DNA of 33,153 bases, taken from the NCBI GenBank assembly GCA_035545895.1, contig DASZXJ010000015.1:1-33153 (forward strand), given 5' to 3'. This document shows, in pieces, positions 15,178 through 22,359 of this stretch (within the stretch, counting starts at the first letter, position 1; the number at the start of each line of letters is the position of its first letter). Position numbers and translations under genes: made by a program. Source of the DNA: DASZXJ01 sp035545895 (GTDB taxonomy: Bacteria; Planctomycetota; Phycisphaerae; Tepidisphaerales; Tepidisphaeraceae). The notes below the pieces were generated by a model. The model searched no databases. It saw only the letters and a program-made list of their open reading frames with translations, and had not been told where the DNA came from.

Positions 15178-16919
15178 ACATTCATCAGTCCATGCTTGCA
15201 GCGATCGAGCAGCACCAGGCCGGGCGCGTTTCAGAAGCGCAAGCCATCTACGAACAGGTGCTCGCGGCCAATCCTAATCACCCGGATGCTCTTCATTTGC
15301 TCGGCGTGGCGATGTTTCAATCCAAACAGCCCATGCGAGCCATCGAATTGATCGAACGCGCGATCGCAATCAATCCATTGGTTCCGGATTTCCATTGGAA
15401 CCTGGGTCGTGTGCTGGCAACAGTCGGGCGGCACGAACAGGCAGCCAATCATTTTCGCCGGGCGCTCGTGGGTCAGCCGGATCATCCCGACATTTGGAAC
15501 GATCTTGGAAACGCTTTGCAGATCAGCGGCCAATGGCAGCAATCGATCGCCGCTTATCATCAGGTCCTTGCGCGTCGGCCGGATGATCCGGATGCGCTGA
15601 ATAATCTCGGCAACGCGCTTCGCGAGGGCGGCCAACTCGATTTTTCCATCAGGCAACTCCTGCGCGCCATCGAATTGCGACCGGATTTCCCCGAAGCCCA
15701 CAATAATCTCGGCAACGCGTATCAAGCCGTCAATCGATTCGACGATGCGATTGCCGAATATCAGAAATCCCTGTCGTTGCGACCGGATTACGCGCAGGCA
15801 TATAACAATCTCGGCGGGGCGCTGCGCGCATCCGACAAGCTCGATGAAGCAATCGCGTCGTTCAACCGGGCGATTTCACTTCGACCGGATTTCGCCGATG
15901 CTTACAACAATCTTGGGGCCACATTGCTCGATCAGGACAAAACGGACCAGGCCATTGCCACCTATCGCCGCGCCATCGAATTGCGGCCGGATTTTGCGGA
16001 GGCGCATCACAATCTGAGCATCGCGCTGTTGTCAAAAGGAGACTACGCGGCCGGATGGGCCGAGCATGGCTGGCGCTGGCAAATGAAGGAACTCATCGGC
16101 ACTCATCAGCGTCTTGCACACCCCCAGTGGACGGGTGAACCGCTGAATGGCAAGCGACTGTTTCTTCATGCCGAGCAGGGTTTCGGCGATACATTGCAGT
16201 TCGTGCGTTATCTGCCGCTTGCGGCTCAGCGCGGTGCGACGATCATTCTCGCCTGTCAGCGCGAACTCGTCCGGCTTCTCAAGACGATGGAGGGTATCGC
16301 CGAAATCCTGACCGAAGGCGATCCACTGCCTTCGTTCGATGTCCATTGTCCGCTGCTTTCGTTGCCGGGAATATTTGGGACGACCGAAGAAACGATTCCA
16401 GTCAACATTCCGTATTTGAAAGCCGATGAAGTGCTTTCGTCGCGATGGCGCAAGCGGGTGGAACAATATTCCGAAAAATTGAAGGTGGGGATCACCTGGT
16501 CCGGCAGCGCGACGTTCAAGCTCAATCATCGGCGGTCTGTGACTTTGGACATGCTGTCGCCGTTGTTTGATATTGAAAATGTCCAATTCTTCAGTCTGCA
16601 AAAAGGAGAAACGTCAAGCCAAACCAAGGGAACTCACGTGATCGACTGGACCGATGAACTGATCGACTTTGCGGAGACTGCCGCATTGATCGACAATCTC
16701 GACCTGGTGATCAGTGTGGACACCTCGGTTGTGCATTTGGCCGGCGCTTTGGGTAAACGGGTATGGGTGTTGCTCGGCATTTCACCGGACTGGCGATGGT
16801 TGCGGGATCGGACCGATAGTCCATGGTATCCCGCGATGCGACTCTTCAGGAAATCTCGAATGAACGATTGGACGAGTGTCATCGATCAAGTTGCACAGGA
16901 GCTGGCATGCCTGAAATGA
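15165..16919 (+). CDS. TPR-glycosyltransferase (GT9-like), array copy 8
   Basis: 584 residues starting MPDLNIHQSMLAAIEQHQAG. Eight TPRs (1-279); repeats 5-8 are close to each other (ALNNLGNALREGG, AHNNLGNAYQAVN, AYNNLGGALRASD, AYNNLGATLLDQD), which suggests recent internal expansion. The extra 64-68 residues over the usual copy equal two repeats. The linker GWAEHGWRWQ leads to the GT9-like domain: AEQGFGDTLQFVRYLP, FDVHCPLLSLPGIF, KVGITWSGSATFKLNHRRS, VDTSVVHLAGALGKRV and DWRWLRDRTDSPWYPAMRLF. The arginine usually found in GR before the variable loop is serine here (SGSATF). The tail QELACLK overlaps copy 9 by 13 bases. Confidence 0.85.
   Translation: MPDLNIHQSMLAAIEQHQAGRVSEAQAIYEQVLAANPNHPDALHLLGVAMFQSKQPMRAIELIERAIAINPLVPDFHWNLGRVLATVGRHEQAANHFRRALVGQPDHPDIWNDLGNALQISGQWQQSIAAYHQVLARRPDDPDALNNLGNALREGGQLDFSIRQLLRAIELRPDFPEAHNNLGNAYQAVNRFDDAIAEYQKSLSLRPDYAQAYNNLGGALRASDKLDEAIASFNRAISLRPDFADAYNNLGATLLDQDKTDQAIATYRRAIELRPDFAEAHHNLSIALLSKGDYAAGWAEHGWRWQMKELIGTHQRLAHPQWTGEPLNGKRLFLHAEQGFGDTLQFVRYLPLAAQRGATIILACQRELVRLLKTMEGIAEILTEGDPLPSFDVHCPLLSLPGIFGTTEETIPVNIPYLKADEVLSSRWRKRVEQYSEKLKVGITWSGSATFKLNHRRSVTLDMLSPLFDIENVQFFSLQKGETSSQTKGTHVIDWTDELIDFAETAALIDNLDLVISVDTSVVHLAGALGKRVWVLLGISPDWRWLRDRTDSPWYPAMRLFRKSRMNDWTSVIDQVAQELACLK
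16897..16919 (+). promoter_or_regulatory. Coupling module, copies 8/9
   Basis: AGGAG (16897-16901) lies five bases before the ATG at 16907. The overlap ATGCCTGAAATGA is the same as at copies 2/3 and 5/6. Confidence 0.75.
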
Positions 16920-18469
16920 CAATCCAGCAGGCAGTTGAACTGGGTGTGAAGCATCACCACGCCGGCCAGTTGGAACAGGCCGAGACGATCTATCGTCAGG
17001 TCCTTGCGGTCGATCCGAACTGTGCCGATGCGCTTCATCTTCTGGGTCTGATCGGATTGCAGACGAATCACCTTGAGCCCGCTCGGGAACTGGTGGAAGC
17101 CGCCGTCTCAAAGGTCGGGAACATTGCCGACTATCACCGGACGCTGGGCGATATTTATGGCGCGCTGCGCCGTCCAGCGGATGCGGCCAAGGCGTATCAG
17201 CGCGCGGTCGAATTAAATCCGGAATTCGTCGAGGCGTGGAACAACATGGGCGTGGCTTTTGCGGACCTGGGGCGTACGGAGGAAGCCATCACCGCCTATC
17301 GCCGCACGATCGAGCTTCGTCCGGATTCGCCGAATCCATATACCAATCTCAGTCATGCGCTGCGCGAGCAGGGGTTGCTCGACGAAGCCATCGCTGCAGC
17401 ACGGCAGGCGCTGGCTTGCGATCCGAATTTTCCCGATGCATTCAACAACCTCGGCGTTGCACTGTTCCGGCAGGGGAAGACGCAGGAAGCCATCGATGCG
17501 TTCCGCAAGGCGATTTCGCTTCGCAGCGACTATCCGCTTGCCCATGCGAATCTCGGAATGGCGCTGCTTCGGCGAGGCGATTTTGAAGAGGGCTGGGTTG
17601 AATATGAATGGCGTGCCCGCATGTCCGGGTTTTTCAAACTGAATGTTGAAGCGGCTACTCTTTGGAACGGGGAGGACATTTCCGGCCGGCGAATTTTGCT
17701 GCACGTTGAACAGGGGTTCGGCGATGCGCTGCAATTCATCCGCTATGCGCCGTTGCTCGCCGAGAGAGGCGCCAAGGTGCTCGTCGCCTGTCAGCCGGAA
17801 CTGGCGCGACTGTTTCGAAGCGTGCCGGGGATCGAGCAGGTCATCATTCCAAACGATCAATCGCCGCCATTTGATGTGCACTGTCCGCTGCCGAGTTTAC
17901 CGAAGGCATTTAAGACGACGCTTCAGACGATTCCGGCGAATGTTCCATATTTCAAAGTCGAGCCGGAACCATCCGCCCATTGGCGCAGCCGCTTGTCCGA
18001 GGACCCGCGACCCAAAAAAGTCGGTCTGGTCTGGTCCGGGCGGGTTGATTATGGAAATGATCGAAGCCGCGCGATGGGCCTGGCTGCATTGGCGCCGCTG
18101 GGCGCGATCAAAAATGTTTGCTGGGTGAGCCTGCAAAAAGGAGATGGCGCGGACCAGGCACGTCGGCCGCCGGATGGATTGGAACTGTTCGATTGGACGC
18201 AGGAATTGAAGGACTTCGCCGACTCCGCGGCGTTGATCGAAAATCTCGACCTGGTGATTACGGTCGATACGGCCGTTGCTCACCTGGCGGGCGGACTGGG
18301 CAAGCCGGTCTGGGTTATTCTCCCGACAACTGCCGACTGGCGCTGGATGCTCGATCGCGATGATTCGCCCTGGTATCCAACGATGCGGCTATTCCGGCAA
18401 CCGGCTGCCGGCGATTGGAATGCTGCCGTGTACCAATTGGCCAGCGAATTGCAAACGCTCATGCGATGA
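16907..18469 (+). CDS. TPR-glycosyltransferase (GT9-like), array copy 9, last
   Basis: 520 residues starting MPEMTIQQAVELGVKHHHAG. Six TPRs (1-211), then GWVEYEWRAR and the GT9-like domain with VEQGFGDALQFIRYAP (alanine for threonine in GDT), FDVHCPLPSLPKAF, KVGLVWSGRVDYGNDRSRA, VDTAVAHLAGGLGKPV and DWRWMLDRDDSPWYPTMRLF. The serine of the RSM/RSI motif is alanine (RAMGL). The tail SELQTLMR lacks both CLK and a ribosome site, as expected of the last gene: no start codon follows. The stop at 18467-18469 is only two bases from the stop of the convergent GH27 gene, and no hairpin terminator is visible between them. Confidence 0.85.
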   Translation: MPEMTIQQAVELGVKHHHAGQLEQAETIYRQVLAVDPNCADALHLLGLIGLQTNHLEPARELVEAAVSKVGNIADYHRTLGDIYGALRRPADAAKAYQRAVELNPEFVEAWNNMGVAFADLGRTEEAITAYRRTIELRPDSPNPYTNLSHALREQGLLDEAIAAARQALACDPNFPDAFNNLGVALFRQGKTQEAIDAFRKAISLRSDYPLAHANLGMALLRRGDFEEGWVEYEWRARMSGFFKLNVEAATLWNGEDISGRRILLHVEQGFGDALQFIRYAPLLAERGAKVLVACQPELARLFRSVPGIEQVIIPNDQSPPFDVHCPLPSLPKAFKTTLQTIPANVPYFKVEPEPSAHWRSRLSEDPRPKKVGLVWSGRVDYGNDRSRAMGLAALAPLGAIKNVCWVSLQKGDGADQARRPPDGLELFDWTQELKDFADSAALIENLDLVITVDTAVAHLAGGLGKPVWVILPTTADWRWMLDRDDSPWYPTMRLFRQPAAGDWNAAVYQLASELQTLMR

Positions 18470-18471
18470 TG

Positions 18472-19836
18472 CTACTTGGGTGAAACTTTATATAACCCCG
18501 CTCCGTGGTACGGAATGCGTTGCGAGAATTCCTGCCCGAATGAGCCGATGTCATTGTGCTTCCACAAATCGCGGATTGTGCATTCCTTGTCAAAGCCGAG
18601 GTCTTTCATCATGACTTTGATCGCCACCGGATCTTCAGCAGCGTTCTGCGGTTGATCAGCGGCATTAAATAAAGCCAGGTATTTGTCTTTCGCGTCGGGA
18701 ATATCAGCAACCCATGCGACCTGATCGCCATTTCGGAACAATTGACGGCCGTTGACGCTGTGTTGATTGACATCAATGACTTCATCGTTGGTCAGCAGCG
18801 AAAGCGTGAACTCGTCGCACTTGGGCATGTCGCCGCCCATCATGAGCGGGCTTCGGCAAATGCTCCATAACGTGAGCAATGTGATTTGTTCGTCCTTCGT
18901 GAAGCGGGTCCAGTTGTCATTTCGCCATTGCCGGATCGCGCCGATGGGGAGCATATCGGCGTCGGGCCAATGGCCAGGCGCGGTGAATTTCGACCAGTTG
19001 TTACAGCGATCAAACTGTTCCTTCAGGGATTTCCACGTATCCCAGAAATCGTTGCTGATTCGCCAGAGGTTCGCATGGGTGGCAATATGTTCCCCAACAT
19101 CCAGGGACGTAGCGCCTGGTGAAGTGCTGAGGACCATGGCGCGGCCGGTTTTATCGATCGCCTGCCGGATGCCTTCAACCTCGGCCTTGTGATAATTCGG
19201 CGCGCTGAGATCATCGACTTTTACATAATCGACATCCCAGCTTGCCAGGAGCGCAAGGACCGAGTCGTAATATTCCTGCGCGCCCGGTTTGGACATGTCC
19301 ACACCGTACATGTCGGTGTTCCAGCGGCAGACGTTCGTTTTATCAGCGATTTCAGATGCTTTATGTTCAGTGCCCCAAATCGGAAGATTTTGACCGACTG
19401 CCTGGCGGGGGATTCCGCGCATGAGATGGATTCCAAATTTCAGCCCTTTGGAATGAACATAATCCGCCAGAGGCTTGAAGCCGCGCCCGTCCGCAGCCGA
19501 GGGAAATCGATTGGGCGCCGGCATGAGCCGGCCATTTTTGTCAGTGTTCAAAACCGCGCCGCGACGGTAGCGATCGGTGCGAGCCTGTGGTTCATACCAC
19601 TGAATATCGACGATGATGTATTGCCATCCATGTGATTTGAGTTTGTCAGCCATGTAATCGACATTGGCACGCGTCTGTTCTTCCGTCACACCCGTGCCAT
19701 AACAGTCCCAACTGTTCCATCCCATCGGCGGAGTCCTGGCCCAATCCAGAAACCTGGGAGAATTCGATTGCGCCATCGCGAAAGAGTGGAGCAGTCCAAC
19801 CACAACCGCGCCTGTTATCGCGGAAATACCCTTCAT
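18472..19836 (-). CDS. Exported GH27 alpha-galactosidase-like glycoside hydrolase
   Basis: 454 residues with a signal peptide (residues 1-22, core AVVVGLLHSFAMA). The (beta/alpha)8 family GH27 motifs are clear: TPPMGWNSWDCYG (35-47), IVDIQWYEP (75-83), YVKVDD (204-209, predicted nucleophile D208), WRISNDFWDTW (258-268, predicted acid/base D263) and PGHWPDADMLPIG (287-299). A short all-beta C-terminal domain follows to residue 454. GH27 enzymes usually remove alpha-galactosyl or alpha-N-acetylgalactosaminyl ends; the substrate here is uncertain because the cysteine usually following the nucleophile motif (KYDxC) is absent (VDDLS). It probably acts outside the cytoplasm on galactose-containing polysaccharides. 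AAGGA lies about eight bases upstream of the ATG. It diverges from lutA, with 63 bases between starts. Confidence 0.9.
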   Translation of the reverse strand: MKGISAITGAVVVGLLHSFAMAQSNSPRFLDWARTPPMGWNSWDCYGTGVTEEQTRANVDYMADKLKSHGWQYIIVDIQWYEPQARTDRYRRGAVLNTDKNGRLMPAPNRFPSAADGRGFKPLADYVHSKGLKFGIHLMRGIPRQAVGQNLPIWGTEHKASEIADKTNVCRWNTDMYGVDMSKPGAQEYYDSVLALLASWDVDYVKVDDLSAPNYHKAEVEGIRQAIDKTGRAMVLSTSPGATSLDVGEHIATHANLWRISNDFWDTWKSLKEQFDRCNNWSKFTAPGHWPDADMLPIGAIRQWRNDNWTRFTKDEQITLLTLWSICRSPLMMGGDMPKCDEFTLSLLTNDEVIDVNQHSVNGRQLFRNGDQVAWVADIPDAKDKYLALFNAADQPQNAAEDPVAIKVMMKDLGFDKECTIRDLWKHNDIGSFGQEFSQRIPYHGAGLYKVSPK

Positions 19837-19899
19837 CCTGTTTCCTTGTATGACGAGGAATATCAGAATACCTTACTTACTTGCGAATCGGAACAACGC

Positions 19900-20652
19900 A
19901 TGGCCTACAACGTCGCTCTCTTCATTACCTGCCTGACCGATCAGTTCTATCCACAAGTCGGTGTTGCGGTAACAAAAATACTCGAGCATTTCGGATGTAA
20001 AGTCGTTTTTCCCGATGCTCAAACCTGCTGCGGCCAACCGTTTTTCAATAATGGCCTGCATCCCGAGGCCCGTGAACTCGCCAAACGGTTTGTTCAGGTC
20101 TTCGAACCTTACGAGTTCATTGTCACGCCTTCGGGAAGCTGTTGTGCAATGGTTCGCGAACAGTTTCATGAACTGCTCAAAGGCGATCACGCGTGGGAGC
20201 ACGGACTTGATGAAGTCGCTGGCAGGACATATGAGTTTGTCGAATTTCTCGATAAAATTCTGAAGGTCGATCTGAGCAAACTTTCGCTGCCTTCCCCAAC
20301 GGCCGCGACTTATCACTACACCTGTCACCTGCGCGGCATTGGCGTGAAGGATGAGGGGGTGAAGTTGCTCAAGCAAATTGGCAACATCCATTTCGTGCCC
20401 CTGGAGAAGTCCGACCAATGCTGCGGTTTTGGCGGTACATTCGCGGTGAAATACCCGGCCATCAGCGGCGCGATCGTCGATGACAAGGCGACTTGCATCG
20501 CCGATACCAAGGCCGCCATCACGGTCTGCAATGACGCGGGCTGCTCGATGAATATCAGTGGAATGTGTCACCGGCAGGGGGTTAAAACCCAAGTGAAGCA
20601 TATGGCGGAGCTAATGGCTGAAGCCTTGGGACTGAATCTGAGCGGCTGGTAG
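19900..20652 (+). CDS. lutA: Lactate utilization protein A (CCG-domain Fe-S subunit)
   Basis: 250 residues. Two cysteine-rich (CCG) domains in the expected order: TCCGQPFFN (42-50) with SGSCC (78-82), then TCHLRG (141-146), DQCCGFGGTF (172-181) and CNDAGC (210-215). In Bacillus LutABC oxidises L-lactate to pyruvate; LutA resembles the GlpC/HdrD-type Fe-S subunits that pass electrons onward. The start at ATG 19900 (MAYNVALFITCLTDQF) matches family starts; an upstream ATG at 19768 would overlap the divergent GH27 gene and add 44 unrelated residues. A weak GGAAC lies upstream. It is followed by DUF2905 and lutB on the same strand. Cytoplasmic or membrane-associated. Confidence 0.92.
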   Translation: MAYNVALFITCLTDQFYPQVGVAVTKILEHFGCKVVFPDAQTCCGQPFFNNGLHPEARELAKRFVQVFEPYEFIVTPSGSCCAMVREQFHELLKGDHAWEHGLDEVAGRTYEFVEFLDKILKVDLSKLSLPSPTAATYHYTCHLRGIGVKDEGVKLLKQIGNIHFVPLEKSDQCCGFGGTFAVKYPAISGAIVDDKATCIADTKAAITVCNDAGCSMNISGMCHRQGVKTQVKHMAELMAEALGLNLSGW

Positions 20653-20691
20653 TGGCAAACGAATCGCGCGCGATGCATATACTCAAAAACC

Positions 20692-20913
20692 ATGATCGAT
20701 ACGGGCAAATTGCTGATGGTGGTTGGCGGGGTCATAGCCGTACTCGGGGTTGTCATCTGGGCGTTGGGCCGAGCGGGATTCAGAGGCCTGCCGGGCGATA
20801 TTTCCTACCAGGGGCAGAATGTCCGGGTCTACTTTCCGATTGTCTCATGCATCCTTCTCTCGGTTCTTCTCACGCTGGGCATGTGGCTGTGGCGATGGTT
20901 GAGCGGGCGGTGA
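20692..20913 (+). CDS. DUF2905 family small membrane protein
   Basis: 73 residues with two membrane helices (about 5-26 and 47-68) separated by a short loop with RGLPGDISYQGQNVRVYFPI. The LPGDI and YFPI motifs and the length are typical of DUF2905 (PF11146), a widespread family of unknown function. It lies 39 bases after lutA and 21 before lutB, so it is probably co-transcribed with them. Nothing known links DUF2905 to lactate oxidation; it may simply be a passenger. Confidence 0.85.
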   Translation: MIDTGKLLMVVGGVIAVLGVVIWALGRAGFRGLPGDISYQGQNVRVYFPIVSCILLSVLLTLGMWLWRWLSGR

Positions 20914-20934
20914 GTTACCTTACAATTCAACCAC

Positions 20935-22359
20935 ATGGCGACCGCACCGGCAACGTTTGATTTTCATCAGGTCAGCATCAGGGCGTCGGAGGATAAAAAA
21001 CTCCAGACGGCTGTGATGAACGCGGTCATGCGGCAATACACCGCCAGGCAGACGCGTATTCAGGATTTTCCGGATTCGGAAAAAATCCGATCGTTGGCTG
21101 GCGAGATCAAACAGCACACGCTGAATCATCTGGACTATTATCTCGAGCAATTGCAATCCAGCGTCGAGCGCAATGGCGGACAGGTTCATTTCGCCTCGAC
21201 CGGCGAAGAGGCGACCCGGATGATCCTGAATATCGCCCGCCAGGCTGGCTGCACGCGCTGCATCAAATCCAAATCGATGGTTAGCGAGGAGATCAATCTC
21301 GCACATTCGTTGGAAGAAGCGGGGATGGATGTCGTCGAAACCGATCTTGGCGAATTCATCGTACAGATCAGTCACGATAAGCCCAGCCACTTGGTCGCTC
21401 CCATCGTCCACAAGACCAAGGAATCGATCGCGGAACTGTTCAGCGATTATTTCAAGACGCCTTACAACGACGACCCTGAAGCACTGACCATGCAGGCGCG
21501 GGCGTATCTTCGTGAAAAATTCCGTCGTTCTGATTTCGGCATGACCGGCGGCAATTTTGTGGTGGCCGAATCGGGGCACGTGTGTGTGGTCGAAAATGAG
21601 GGAAACGCCAGACAAAGCACGACCACACCGCGCGTGTTGGTCAGCCTGGTCGGCATTGAAAAAGTGGTTCCAAGGCTGGTGGATTTGTCGGTGATGCTGA
21701 AGCTGCTCGCCCGCAGTTCGACCGGCCAGCCGATGACGATTTACACAAGCCTGTTTGGCGGTCCGCGCCGACCGGGCGAGAAGGATGGGCCCGACGAATT
21801 TCATCTGGTCCTGCTTGATAATGGACGCAGCGAAATCCTTGCAAGCGAATATCGCGAGACGCTGCGCTGCATCCGCTGCGGCGCCTGCCTCAATGCGTGT
21901 CCGGTTTATCGAAAAATTGGTGGGCACGCCTATGGTTCGGTTTATCCCGGGCCGATTGGCGCGTTAATCACTCCGCTCTTTCGGGGACTGGAGACATTCA
22001 AGGATTTACCCAACGCATCCAGCCTGTGCGGCGCGTGCTACGAAGTCTGCCCGGTCAAAATCAATATTCCGAAGCACCTGGTCAACATGCGTCGCGATAT
22101 CGTGGCTCGCAAGTTGAACAGTCCATTCGAGCGATTCATCTACCGGTTTTGGGCGCGGATGATGGGCTCTCGGCGAATGTACGGACTGTTGACGTTGTTG
22201 CAGAAGATCGATCTTCGTCGCCGGGCGCGAGGCGCCGGCTGGGTCGAAAAGATGCCGTTTCCCGCGGGCGGCTGGACGCAAATCCGCTCGATGCCCGCGC
22301 CGGCGAAAAAGACATTTCACCAGTTGTGGCGAACCAAACCCACTCGAATTGACGAATGA
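20935..22359 (+). CDS. lutB: Lactate utilization protein B (LUD domain plus two 4Fe-4S clusters)
   Basis: 474 residues. The N-terminal LUD domain (about 70-300) has the conserved CIKSKSMVSEEINL (109-122), TDLGEFIVQ and the segment GNFVVAESGHVCVVENEGN. A ferredoxin-like part follows with CIRCGACLNACP (C312, C315, C318, C322) and CGACYEVCP (C365, C368, C372), and a C-terminal LutB-type tail. It is the central Fe-S subunit of the LutABC L-lactate oxidation complex. The start MATAPATFDFHQV is preceded by TACAATTCAACC without a good ribosome site. The stop overlaps the start of the glycosyltransferase gene by four bases (ATGA), which indicates translational coupling to a gene outside the lactate pathway. 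Confidence 0.93.
   Translation: MATAPATFDFHQVSIRASEDKKLQTAVMNAVMRQYTARQTRIQDFPDSEKIRSLAGEIKQHTLNHLDYYLEQLQSSVERNGGQVHFASTGEEATRMILNIARQAGCTRCIKSKSMVSEEINLAHSLEEAGMDVVETDLGEFIVQISHDKPSHLVAPIVHKTKESIAELFSDYFKTPYNDDPEALTMQARAYLREKFRRSDFGMTGGNFVVAESGHVCVVENEGNARQSTTTPRVLVSLVGIEKVVPRLVDLSVMLKLLARSSTGQPMTIYTSLFGGPRRPGEKDGPDEFHLVLLDNGRSEILASEYRETLRCIRCGACLNACPVYRKIGGHAYGSVYPGPIGALITPLFRGLETFKDLPNASSLCGACYEVCPVKINIPKHLVNMRRDIVARKLNSPFERFIYRFWARMMGSRRMYGLLTLLQKIDLRRRARGAGWVEKMPFPAGGWTQIRSMPAPAKKTFHQLWRTKPTRIDE

Noticed and set aside
4080..18469. CRISPR-like or satellite repeat because of periodic 102-base similarity
   Set aside because: The period is the 34-codon TPR unit within intact reading frames; there are no identical repeats with unique spacers.
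19768..19899. Upstream ATG for lutA
   Set aside because: It lies inside the divergent GH27 gene and adds 44 residues unrelated to the LutA family.
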